Made by a program: the position numbers and the translations under genes
The notes under the pieces: model-generated
The model's database searches: none
Seen by the model: the letters and a program-made list of their open reading frames with translations, nothing else
Told to the model about the DNA's origin: nothing
Shown here: positions 1 to 6,892 of the stretch, piece by piece
Layout: the number at the start of each line of letters is the position of its first letter
How positions within the stretch are numbered: the first letter of the stretch is position 1
Source: UKL13-2 sp040006575
GTDB lineage: Bacteria > Pseudomonadota > Gammaproteobacteria > Burkholderiales > Usitatibacteraceae
Length of the DNA stretch: 12,970 nt
Reading direction: 5' to 3'
Assembly: GCA_040006575.1 (NCBI GenBank)
Contig: JBDTWS010000115.1
Span: 1-12,970 of the forward strand

Positions 1-1210
1 TGGCGAGCGTGTCGCCGACATCGCTGAACGCTTTGGCACACCGTGCTTTGTATATTCGGAAGCCGCGTTGACCAGTGCTTTCCAGCGCCTTGATTCTGCA
101 TTGAAAGCGGCGCGTGCCGGACGGCCCTACCTGATCTGTTATGCGGTGAAAGCCAATTCCAACCTGGCGATCCTGAACCTGTTCGCGCGCCTGGGTGCGG
201 GTTTCGATATCGTTTCCGGCGGCGAACTGCAACGCGTGCTGAAGGCCGGTGGCGATGCGAGCAAGGTGGTTTTCTCGGGCCTGGGCAAGACTGCCGCCGA
301 GATGAAAATGGCTCTCAAGGCGGGCATCAAGTGCTTCAATGTGGAGAGCGAACCCGAACTGGAAAGGCTCAACGCAATTGCGGCCTCGCTTGGCCTGAAA
401 GCGAAAGTCGGGCTTCGCGTAAACCCCGATGTTGACGCGAAAACGCATCCCTATATTTCTACCGGCCTCAAGAACAACAAGTTCGGCGTGGCGTTCGATC
501 GCGCACTGGCGGTGTACCGCAAGGCTGCCGCGCTGCCGAACATCGAAGTGGCCGGCGTCGATTGCCATATCGGCTCGCAGCTCACTGATGATGCGCCGCT
601 ACGCGAAGCGATGGCGCGCATCGTGGCGCTGGCGGACACGCTGAAGGCCGAGGGCATTCCCATTCATCATATCTGTCCGGGCGGCGGTGTCGGCATCACA
701 TATAAGGACGAGGTCACCATTGAGCTCGATGGCTACGCCGAGGCGCTGCAGGCCAGCCTGGGCGATCGCGATGTGGAGTTGCTGATGGAGCCCGGCCGCA
801 TGCTGGTGGGCAATGCAGGCGTGCTGCTGACGCGCGTGGAGTACGTGAAGCCGACCGCAGACAAGAATTTCCTGGTGGTCGATGCCGCCATGAACGATCT
901 CATCCGCCCGCCGCTGTACCAGGCGTATCACGAGGTGGTTGCCGTGCAGCCGGGCAATGCGGCTGCGCGCGTTTATGACGTAGTCGGCCCCGTGTGCGAG
1001 AGCACCGACGTGCTGGCGCACGCGCGTGAGTTGCCCGCAGTGGAAGGTGATCTCATGGCGATACTTTCCGCGGGCGCATACAGCTTCGTGATGTCCTCTA
1101 ACTACAACACGCGCCCTCGTGCGCCGGAGATCATGGTGAGCGGTTCCGGCATGCGCGAAGTGCGCGCGCGCGAGACTTTCGATGAGCTCGTGGCCGGCGA
1201 AAAAATCTGA
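1..1210 (+). CDS. lysA: Diaminopimelate decarboxylase (partial, N-terminus off window)
   Basis: This enzyme removes CO2 from meso-diaminopimelate to give L-lysine, the last step of lysine synthesis, in the cytoplasm. The reading frame is open from base 2, and its first residues (GERVADIAERFGTPCFVYSE) already match the start of the family, so the real start lies upstream; the TTG at 68 is internal. About 402 residues are visible against roughly 415-420 usual, so little is missing. It is a fold-type III PLP enzyme. YAVKAN holds the PLP lysine (visible residue about 50), followed by HIGSQ (about 189), the glycine loop GGGVGI (about 227), EPGR (about 263), the CESTD pair Cys/Glu (about 332) and the Tyr of SSNYN (about 368). 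All key residues are present. No convincing terminator follows. The assignment is secure. Confidence 0.97.
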   Translation, partial: GERVADIAERFGTPCFVYSEAALTSAFQRLDSALKAARAGRPYLICYAVKANSNLAILNLFARLGAGFDIVSGGELQRVLKAGGDASKVVFSGLGKTAAEMKMALKAGIKCFNVESEPELERLNAIAASLGLKAKVGLRVNPDVDAKTHPYISTGLKNNKFGVAFDRALAVYRKAAALPNIEVAGVDCHIGSQLTDDAPLREAMARIVALADTLKAEGIPIHHICPGGGVGITYKDEVTIELDGYAEALQASLGDRDVELLMEPGRMLVGNAGVLLTRVEYVKPTADKNFLVVDAAMNDLIRPPLYQAYHEVVAVQPGNAAARVYDVVGPVCESTDVLAHARELPAVEGDLMAILSAGAYSFVMSSNYNTRPRAPEIMVSGSGMREVRARETFDELVAGEKI

Positions 1211-1360
1211 CCGCATCGGAATTTTTCGTGCAAACCCTTCAATCGAAAAGTTGTTGGTGTTGAGTCGATACCATTTTGCAAACGGCGTGTGCAAATAACC
1301 ACACTTGACACGTTCTAAAACTGGTGTTCAAAAAAACTTCTGTAATAGAATCCGTTTCAC

Positions 1361-1485
1361 CAAGTGCCCGAGTTGTCGAAGCCCACTTGTTTTTGTTTTA
1401 GTGTGTTGAAGCAATCGGGTTGAGTGAGGTTGCTCTGCTACTGAAGTCAGTTTGCTGTAGTTGGCCATAACTCAATCGTTCGACA
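1361..1485 (+). promoter_or_regulatory. Possible structured 5' leader RNA of the histone-like gene
   Basis: Three complementary segments lie in order here. A 6-bp hairpin (1361-1366 with 1384-1389) is followed by TTTTTGTTTT, like a weak attenuator. Its loop contains TGTCGAA (1374-1380), which can pair with TTCGACA (1479-1485), giving a possible pseudoknot. An 8-bp stem with one G-T pair joins 1418-1425 to 1470-1477, ending one base before the second pseudoknot strand. Matches of this length are expected by chance in a region of this size, so the structure is only a hypothesis. Confidence 0.25.
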
Positions 1486-1554
1486 GAACTGAAGCTTGGT
1501 AGGTATGCAGAACATCGCAGCCTGCTAATAAAGCAATTCGGTCCAACCATCGAA

Positions 1555-1559
1555 AGGAG
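1555..1559 (+). promoter_or_regulatory. Strong ribosome binding site
   Basis: AGGAG, within GAAAGGAG, lies six bases before the ATG at 1566. It fixes the start of the histone-like gene and argues for efficient translation. Confidence 0.85.
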
Positions 1560-1565
1560 TTAATC

Positions 1566-1958
1566 ATGGCAACAGCCAAGAAAAAACCGGCAGCAAAAAA
1601 GCCGGCAGCAAAGAAACCCGCTGCTAAAAAAGCAGTGAAAAAGCCAGCAGCAAAGAAGCCCGCTGCTAAAAAAGCTGTAAAGAAACCCGCTGCGAAAAAA
1701 CCCGCCGCCAAAAAAGCCGCAAAGAAACCTGCTGCTAAAAAGGCTGCGAAGAAACCCGCTGCGAAAAAGAAGGTAGCCAAGAAGCCGGCGGCCAAGAAAG
1801 CAGCCAAGAAGCCTGCTGCTAAAAAGCCTGCTGCCAAGAAAAAGCCAGCCAAGAAGAAGGCTGCGCCCAAGAAAAAGGCTGCTGCAAAGCCCATGGCGTC
1901 AAAGCCAGCCCCGATGGTCACCCCGGTGATCACGCCGCTCATCAAGCCGATGGGCTAA
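1566..1958 (+). CDS. Histone H1-like Lys/Ala/Pro-repeat protein
   Basis: A 130-residue, extremely basic protein composed almost wholly of Lys, Ala and Pro up to about residue 108, built on the repeated unit KKPAA. It ends in a non-basic tail (PMASKPAPMVTPVITPLIKP, then MG). This composition matches bacterial histone H1-like proteins, such as Bordetella BpH1 and the C-terminal arms of AlgP or chlamydial Hc2, which bind DNA without sequence specificity and help compact the nucleoid. That function is inferred from composition only, because no folded domain is visible. Three tandem 14-residue units span residues 11-24, 25-38 and 39-52. The strong Shine-Dalgarno site fixes the ATG. It appears to be a single-gene unit with a long leader. 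The very open antisense frame across the gene is a by-product of the repeat composition. Confidence 0.85.
   Translation: MATAKKKPAAKKPAAKKPAAKKAVKKPAAKKPAAKKAVKKPAAKKPAAKKAAKKPAAKKAAKKPAAKKKVAKKPAAKKAAKKPAAKKPAAKKKPAKKKAAPKKKAAAKPMASKPAPMVTPVITPLIKPMG
1596..1721 (+). repeat. Three tandem 42-bp coding repeats
   Basis: Within the histone-like gene, the 14-residue unit KKPAAKKPAAKKAV (third copy ending AA) occurs three times back to back at 1596-1637, 1638-1679 and 1680-1721. The copies differ mainly at third codon positions (AAA/AAG, GCA/GCT/GCC). Beyond 1721 shorter 5- and 9-residue versions continue to about 1840. Such arrays commonly vary in copy number between strains. Confidence 0.8.
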
Positions 1959-2115
1959 GCGGCAGGGAAATAGATTCCGGTCCTGCGGGTTGGTTTGGTC
2001 AAGACTGCACCACCTCGCCGGATCGGATTATTCATCCTCACAATATGTATCCACATTCCCAAAAGCGTTCGTCCTCCCGCCCGCGCCATATTCCGCGCCC
2101 GCGGCACGACCGCCC

Positions 2116-2175
2116 CTCACGCTAGATTGACGTTACGGCCCTTGCGCCGTGTCACCGCTTCGCTGAATGCGTGAG
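2116..2175. repeat. Nested inverted repeat between the convergent histone-like and membrane-protein genes
   Basis: CTCACGC (2116-2122) is a perfect inverted copy of GCGTGAG (2169-2175). Inside it a smaller hairpin, ACGGC/GCCGT (2135-2139 and 2146-2150), can form. The two flanking genes converge here, so a shared terminator would be expected. On the plus strand only a weak T-rich stretch (GGTTTTATTG) follows, and on the minus strand none, so a terminator role is doubtful. Confidence 0.3.
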
Positions 2176-2185
2176 CGATCTGGTT

Positions 2186-2569
2186 TTATTGTTCCGGTTT
2201 TGAGCTATCGGCTGTTGGCACCTCTGCCGATGCCGGCCCGCGCATTTGCCTGAACAGTGAATACAGTCCTGCCGCCGTCAACACATAGAGAATCGGCACC
2301 AGGACCATCAGGTCCAGGCGCAACGGCGCGCCATTACCGGACTGCGCGGCGATAGCAGACATCTGCAGTTCGAACGCGTTGAATATCAGCCACAGGATGC
2401 CGGAGAATACCGCCGCTTCGCGGAAAAAGCTGGATCGAGACGATGTGTCCCGTCGCAGGGTTAGCACCAGTTGAAATCCAATAAGTGCCGCCGCGATGAT
2501 CACGCCGGCATAAGGCCATATCGCAATGAGCCGGGCGGGGCCGAAGAAAATCCAGTCGACTATGTCCAT
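2186..2569 (-). CDS. Small three-helix membrane protein of unknown function
   Basis: A 127-residue protein not recognised as a named family. Three hydrophobic stretches are visible, at about residues 17-37, 51-73 and 84-106. A short basic and serine-rich loop (RRDTSSRSS) lies between the first and second, and the tail is hydrophilic (SAEVPTADSSKPEQ). By the positive-inside rule the RR loop is probably cytoplasmic. The start ATG lies seven bases after the mtgA stop and has no clear Shine-Dalgarno site, so translation is probably coupled to mtgA. Its position as third gene after aroE and mtgA suggests, weakly, a role at the inner membrane linked to the cell envelope. Function is unknown. Confidence 0.75.
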   Translation of the reverse strand: MDIVDWIFFGPARLIAIWPYAGVIIAAALIGFQLVLTLRRDTSSRSSFFREAAVFSGILWLIFNAFELQMSAIAAQSGNGAPLRLDLMVLVPILYVLTAAGLYSLFRQMRGPASAEVPTADSSKPEQ

Positions 2570-2576
2570 GAGTAAT

Positions 2577-3272
2577 TCAAGGCAGTTGCGCGCGCGGCAT
2601 GCGCTCGAGAATGATCTGCGTTTTCTTCAGCAGCCAGGGCGCGTTGCGGTTACGGTCGTAAAAACGCGGCCGCGGCACCATCGCCGCCAGTTTTGCCGCC
2701 TGTTCCGCCGAGAGCTGGTTTGCGCCGACGCCAAAGTAATGGCGTGACGCCGCTTCGGCGCCAAAGACGCCGTCGCCCCATTCAATGACATTGAGGTAAA
2801 TTTCCAGGATGCGCTCCTTGTCCATCATCCATTCCATCATGACGGTGATCAGCGCCTCTTCGCCCTTGCGGTAAACGCTGCGTTCGCCCGATAGGAACAA
2901 GTTTTTGGCCAGTTGCTGCGAAATGGTTGATCCTCCCGCCACCACCTTTCCTTTTTTCTGGTTCTTGTCCATTGCCTTCTGGATTCCCTCCCAGTCGAAC
3001 CCTTCGTGGTCCACGAACTTGTCGTCTTCGGCTACCAGGATGGCGCGCTTGAGATTCGCGGAAATTTTTTCGTACGGAACCCAGACGTGCTGTAGCTTTG
3101 CGGCAGGCTTCTTTTCCTGCATGAGATCCAGCCGTGCCGACATGAATGCGGTCGAGGACGGGTTGTGATCGGTCCACCACCAGAGCTTGACGAGGACATA
3201 GCCCTGGTAGGCGAGAAAGACGATTAGCACCAGGCCGATCAGCGCGCCGGTGTATTTGAAAAACTTGCGCAT
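2577..3272 (-). CDS. mtgA: Monofunctional biosynthetic peptidoglycan transglycosylase
   Basis: A GT51 enzyme that polymerises lipid II into glycan strands on the outer face of the inner membrane. From the ATG at 3272 it is 231 residues, close to the E. coli length. One N-terminal anchor helix spans about residues 8-31. The catalytic motif EDDKFVDHEGFDW carries the first catalytic Glu at 82, GGSTISQQLAKNLFLS follows at 113-128, and EIYLN with the second conserved Glu is at 147, leading into the EWGDGVFGAEAAS motif. There is no transpeptidase domain, which separates it from class A PBPs. The frame stays open upstream to 3473, but that part is the aroE gene read out of frame. The ATG shares one base with the aroE stop (TAATG), which decides the start and implies translational coupling. 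Confidence 0.96.
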   Translation of the reverse strand: MRKFFKYTGALIGLVLIVFLAYQGYVLVKLWWWTDHNPSSTAFMSARLDLMQEKKPAAKLQHVWVPYEKISANLKRAILVAEDDKFVDHEGFDWEGIQKAMDKNQKKGKVVAGGSTISQQLAKNLFLSGERSVYRKGEEALITVMMEWMMDKERILEIYLNVIEWGDGVFGAEAASRHYFGVGANQLSAEQAAKLAAMVPRPRFYDRNRNAPWLLKKTQIILERMPRAQLP

Positions 3273-4084
3273 TATCCGCCGCGCATTTTCTTCATCAACG
3301 CGTCCGTCGTGGGCCGGATACCACGCCACAACAGGAACGCCTCCGCTGCCTGCTCGATGAGCATGCCCAGGCCATCCACGGCGCGTGCCCCTTCGCTTGT
3401 CGCAAGCTGCATGAAAGGCGTCACACCCTTGCCGTACATCATGTCGTAGGCCAGTGTGCGCGGACCAAAACACGACGCTGCCACCCCGGGCAATTGATTG
3501 CCGATGCTGGCGCTGGTCGCATTGATGATGATGTCGAAACGCAGGCCGGCCAAGTCCGCTGTCGGGATCGCGTTGACCGGGCCTGCGCCGCTGAACTGAT
3601 TTGCGATTTCTTCGGCCTTGCTGTGGGTGCGATTAGCGATCGTGATCTGCTGCGGCAGGCCATCGCACAGCGGACCAATAACTCCCCGCGCCGCGCCGCC
3701 CGCGCCGAGCACCAGGATTTTCGCGTCCTTCAACGGCACGCCAAAATTTTTGGAAATATCGCGGCACATGCCAATGCCATCGGTGTTGTCGCCCAGCACG
3801 GTGGTGCCGTCGAATTTCAATGCGTTCACCGCACCCGCCAGGCGCGCGCGCGTCGTAAGTTCAGTCGCGTAATTGAATGCTTCTACCTTGAAAGGCAATG
3901 TCACGCTGGCACCGCGGCCACCGTTTGCGCGAAATGCATCGACGGTACCGCGAAAATCCTCAAGTGGCGCGAGCAGGCGTTCGTATACAAGCGCTTCGCC
4001 GGTCGCCAACGCGAACGCCGTATGTATTTCCGGTGATTTCGAGTGCGCGACGGGATGGCCAATGATGGCGTAACGATCTGTCAT
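3272..4084 (-). CDS. aroE: Shikimate dehydrogenase
   Basis: It reduces 3-dehydroshikimate to shikimate with NADPH, the fourth step of the chorismate pathway, in the cytoplasm. The 270 residues match the usual length. The substrate site is clear: HSKSP with Ser15 and Ser17, catalytic Lys66 in VTLPFK, Asn87 in GAVNAL, and Asp102 in GDNTDG. The NADP fold follows, with the glycine loop GAGGAARG (127-134) and NRTHSK (151-156) for the NADP phosphate. The ATG gives the expected short N-terminus before the HSKSP motif, and an in-frame stop nine to seven bases upstream rules out a longer form. There is no Shine-Dalgarno site; TATAAC ends five bases before the ATG, so the message may be leaderless. It is the first gene of the aroE-mtgA-membrane protein unit and divergent from glnA. 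Confidence 0.97.
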   Translation of the reverse strand: MTDRYAIIGHPVAHSKSPEIHTAFALATGEALVYERLLAPLEDFRGTVDAFRANGGRGASVTLPFKVEAFNYATELTTRARLAGAVNALKFDGTTVLGDNTDGIGMCRDISKNFGVPLKDAKILVLGAGGAARGVIGPLCDGLPQQITIANRTHSKAEEIANQFSGAGPVNAIPTADLAGLRFDIIINATSASIGNQLPGVAASCFGPRTLAYDMMYGKGVTPFMQLATSEGARAVDGLGMLIEQAAEAFLLWRGIRPTTDALMKKMRGG

Positions 4085-4089
4085 ATATA

Positions 4090-4095
4090 GTTATA
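4090..4095 (-). promoter_or_regulatory. Possible -10 element of aroE placed for a leaderless transcript
   Basis: On the minus strand TATAAC (five of six consensus bases) is followed by TATAT and then the aroE ATG. RNA polymerase would start at or within a few bases of the ATG. No good -35 is present at 16-18 bases upstream, so the element is uncertain. Confidence 0.35.
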
Positions 4096-4143
4096 GCGAA
4101 ATCAGGATTTGAGTTGCTGCGGTCTTATGCGCGATGGATTTAC

Positions 4144-4158
4144 GATCCATATTGGTGC
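4144..4158 (+). promoter_or_regulatory. NtrC-like binding site 1 upstream of glnA
   Basis: GATCCATATTGGTGC fits the NtrC palindrome GCAC-N7-GTGC well in its right half and resembles the E. coli glnAp2 enhancer site as I recall it. The left half is degenerate. Its centre is about 126 bases before the predicted glnA start of transcription. Confidence 0.6.
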
Positions 4159-4173
4159 AGTGCCATTATTTGC

Positions 4174-4188
4174 GCACCAATAGTGAAC
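4174..4188 (+). promoter_or_regulatory. NtrC-like binding site 2 upstream of glnA
   Basis: GCACCAATAGTGAAC has a perfect left half-site GCACCA and a poor right half. Its centre is 30 bp (about three helical turns) from site 1, the arrangement needed for two NtrC dimers to bind cooperatively on one DNA face. Together the strong halves form a perfect inverted repeat TATTGGTGC/GCACCAATA (4150-4158 and 4174-4182). Confidence 0.55.
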
Positions 4189-4250
4189 CTCCTACATGGT
4201 ATTTCCCCGCTTTTTAATAGAAAATCAATGGCTTAGCTGAACATTGCGCA

Positions 4251-4266
4251 TGGCATGTTTTCTGCT
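4251..4266 (+). promoter_or_regulatory. Sigma-54 (-24/-12) promoter of glnA
   Basis: TGGCATGTTTTCTGCT matches the sigma-54 consensus TGGCAC-N5-TTGC with only two substitutions. The invariant GG (4252-4253) and GC (4264-4265) have the required spacing. Transcription should start near 4277, giving a leader of about 80 bases. With the two NtrC-like sites upstream this is a nitrogen-regulated promoter. Confidence 0.8.
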
Positions 4267-4346
4267 ATTTTTAATATCTTATGAATCTCTAATGAATTTG
4301 TAATTGAGTTTATTGTTTTGCACTTCGTTTATCTACGTTTCTACTC

Positions 4347-4351
4347 AGGAG
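4347..4351 (+). promoter_or_regulatory. Ribosome binding site that fixes the glnA start
   Basis: AGGAG lies six bases before the ATG at 4358. The frame is open back to a TTG at 4304, but that extension has no Shine-Dalgarno site and no counterpart in the family. Confidence 0.85.
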
Positions 4352-4357
4352 AACAAC

Positions 4358-5767
<1,410 letters not shown>

Positions 5768-5790
5768 TCAAAATACGTTTTGTGTTCCCG

Positions 5791-5819
5791 GGCAGGCGGA
5801 CAATCCGCCTGCCTTTTTT
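5791..5819 (+). terminator. Rho-independent terminator of glnA
   Basis: GGCAGGCGGA (5791-5800) pairs perfectly with TCCGCCTGCC (5804-5813) across a CAA loop, followed by six T. It lies 23 bases after the glnA stop. Confidence 0.95.
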
Positions 5820-5864
5820 ATTGCCTGTTTTTCTCGCCTTCCACGCCGCGCTATCACATCACCC

Positions 5865-5912
5865 AGGTAGCTTTTGTAGGAAAACGACGCGTTTTTCGCC
5901 GTCAAACTACCT
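5865..5912. repeat. Long imperfect hairpin element downstream of glnA
   Basis: AGGTAG (5865-5870) pairs with CTACCT (5907-5912). After a two-base bulge, TTTG (5873-5876) pairs with CAAA (5903-5906). After an internal loop, GGAAAACG (5879-5886) pairs with CGTTTTTC (5890-5897), with one G-T pair and a three-base loop. In all 18 pairs form within 48 bases. It is not a standard terminator, because no T-run follows on either strand. It could be part of a small RNA, an RNA-processing site or an extragenic repeat. Confidence 0.55.
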
Positions 5913-5938
5913 ATGGTGTCCAAGCCCTAGTTAAACCA

Positions 5939-5953
5939 CAACTCATTGAGTTG
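5939..5953. promoter_or_regulatory. Perfect palindrome overlapping a -35 element (possible operator)
   Basis: CAACTCATTGAGTTG is a perfect inverted repeat with 7-base arms around one central T. Its right arm overlaps the predicted -35 (TTGAAA, 5951-5956) of the DUF4124 gene by three bases. That is a position typical of repressor operators. The binding protein is unknown. Confidence 0.45.
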
Positions 5954-5979
5954 AAAAAGAATTTTCCCGGCCGTATGCT
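5951..5979 (+). promoter_or_regulatory. Predicted sigma-70 promoter of the DUF4124 gene
   Basis: TTGAAA (5951-5956) and TATGCT (5974-5979) are separated by exactly 17 bases. They match the -35 consensus at five of six and the -10 at four of six positions. The start would be near 5986, about 34 bases before the ATG at 6020. Confidence 0.5.
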
Positions 5980-6019
5980 GGAAGACCGCCCAAAGCGATT
6001 TCCTGCCTGGTGAAAGATC

Positions 6020-6787
6020 ATGAAACGATCCGCGAAAATCCTTTGTTTACCCTTGCTGTTGCCGGTCTCGGTTGCCCTCGCCCAGCCCGGCGCGAGCAAT
6101 GCGATACCACGCGTGGAAACCACCATCATTTACAAGCTTGTTGATGAAAGCGGTCGCGTCACCTATTCCAATGCGCCGATCAAAGGCGGCGCGCGCGTCG
6201 ACCTGGAACCGATCACGGTCATTCCTTCCACGCCCAGCGGCTCGCTGAATGCGGCCAACGCGCAGGCCGTCGTGCCATCCGCAAATATCAAGGCATCCGC
6301 TATGGCTGCCGCGCCACAACTGGCTTCCGTAAAGGCGCCGATTGGGGTAGCGACTGTCCTGCCCGTATCCAGCCAGTCGCGATTACCAGCAGCCGCACCT
6401 GCCCAGGCACAAACGCACGCGCCGGCGGTGGAACCACCAAAAATGGTACTTGCCTCAGTTGATTCCATGAGTCGCATTACCGAGCAGCGCCAGGCCGAGA
6501 CCAAGCGGCGCATTCTTGAGGGCGACCTGCAGACTGAAGAAAACCTGCTCTCTGCGTCCAAATCCAAGCTGGATGAAGAGCGCCAGCTATCCAATGGAAT
6601 CCGGGCAATGCGCGCATCGTTCGCCGCGACCACCGAATCCGTGACTCCCCAAAAGCCCTTGATGACACCGGAAACGCGCGCAGAAATCGAGCGCCATTTC
6701 GAACGCGTCCGCAACCTGCAGGATGAAGTGGCCATGCACGAAAACAACCTGAATGGCCTGCGCGACAAATTGGCGGCGTTGAAATAG
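6020..6787 (+). CDS. Exported DUF4124-domain protein with C-terminal coiled coil
   Basis: A 255-residue protein of unknown function. Residues 1-21 look like a Sec signal peptide (KR, then hydrophobic CLPLLLPVSVALA, cleavage before Gln22), so it is probably periplasmic. Residues about 36-62 carry the DUF4124 hallmark (IYKLVDESGRVTYSNAP), a small domain common in Proteobacteria. A long Ala/Pro/Ser-rich linker (about 70-145) leads to two charged helical stretches (about 150-195 and 216-255) likely to form coiled coils. The Shine-Dalgarno site is weak (GAAAG). It sits alone between glnA and ntrB, with its own predicted promoter and a strong terminator. Genes of this kind often lie here in Betaproteobacteria, from memory, but a link to nitrogen control is not shown. 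Confidence 0.85.
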   Translation: MKRSAKILCLPLLLPVSVALAQPGASNAIPRVETTIIYKLVDESGRVTYSNAPIKGGARVDLEPITVIPSTPSGSLNAANAQAVVPSANIKASAMAAAPQLASVKAPIGVATVLPVSSQSRLPAAAPAQAQTHAPAVEPPKMVLASVDSMSRITEQRQAETKRRILEGDLQTEENLLSASKSKLDEERQLSNGIRAMRASFAATTESVTPQKPLMTPETRAEIERHFERVRNLQDEVAMHENNLNGLRDKLAALK

Positions 6788-6830
6788 AAGGTGCCGCTCG
6801 GGATTTGCTGAAATTTGCTGACGTCTCCTT

Positions 6831-6850
6831 TCGATCGGGTTGCCGATCGA
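6831..6850. repeat. Perfect 8-bp inverted repeat upstream of the terminator
   Basis: TCGATCGG (6831-6838) and CCGATCGA (6843-6850) flank a GTTG loop. No T-run follows, so this is not itself a terminator. It may protect the 3' end of the message or serve as a protein site. Confidence 0.5.
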
Positions 6851-6857
6851 TACCTTG

Positions 6858-6892
6858 AACGCCGGAAGTGAAGAGCTTCCGGCGTTTTTTTT
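6858..6892 (+). terminator. Rho-independent terminator of the DUF4124 gene
   Basis: ACGCCGGAAG (6859-6868) pairs with CTTCCGGCGT (6876-6885) across a seven-base loop, with one more A-T pair at the base and a run of eight T. It separates the DUF4124 gene from ntrB. Confidence 0.93.

Larger units (their letters stand above)
1211..1565. other. Intergenic region and probable leader upstream of the histone-like gene
   Basis: This 355-base gap holds no credible gene. It is visibly richer in A and T than its surroundings. It contains TTGACA (1305-1310) and a -10-like TAGAAT (1346-1351), but these are 35 bases apart and cannot form one sigma-70 promoter. An inverted repeat TTTGCA/TGCAAA (1275-1280 and 1290-1295) lies just upstream of the TTGACA. 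Downstream is a possible structured leader: CAAGTG (1361-1366) can pair with CACTTG (1384-1389), which is followed by a T-rich stretch; TGTCGAA (1374-1380) is complementary to TTCGACA (1479-1485); and 1418-1425 is complementary to 1470-1477. The start of transcription cannot be fixed by eye. Confidence 0.45.

Noticed and set aside
599..1294. Long His/Arg-rich frame of 231 codons antisense to lysA, and similar long frames antisense to glnA, ntrB and ntrC
   Set aside because: These are shadows caused by the third-position GC bias of the real genes. They lack ribosome sites and recognisable motifs, and the sense-strand genes show full sets of catalytic residues.
1305..1351. TTGACA (1305-1310) with TAGAAT (1346-1351) as a promoter
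   Set aside because: The spacing of 35 bases is about double that allowed for sigma-70. Neither element has a good partner at 16-18 bases.
1595..1601. Slippery heptamer A AAA AAG in the correct phase for a -1 ribosomal frameshift
   Set aside because: The -1 frame reaches a stop after eight codons, and the motif is expected by chance in a gene full of Lys codons. No stimulatory structure is seen just downstream.
1472..1945. Antisense reading frame of 157 codons across the histone-like gene, rich in Phe, Ala and Gly
   Set aside because: It is the mirror of the Lys/Ala/Pro codons (AAG, GCA, CCG), which produce no stops in that frame. It has no ribosome site and no natural protein composition.
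2045..2125. Small Arg/Pro/His-rich frame of 26 codons after the histone-like gene
   Set aside because: It has no Shine-Dalgarno site before the ATG and its composition follows the local GC-rich DNA. Nothing supports translation.
3273..3473. N-terminal extension of mtgA upstream of the ATG at 3272
   Set aside because: This stretch is the aroE coding sequence read in another frame. The MtgA anchor helix begins right after the ATG at 3272, as in the family.
4304..4357. Upstream TTG start for glnA adding 18 residues
   Set aside because: There is no ribosome site, the residues are unlike any glutamine synthetase N-terminus, and AGGAG six bases before the ATG at 4358 gives the usual 469-residue enzyme.
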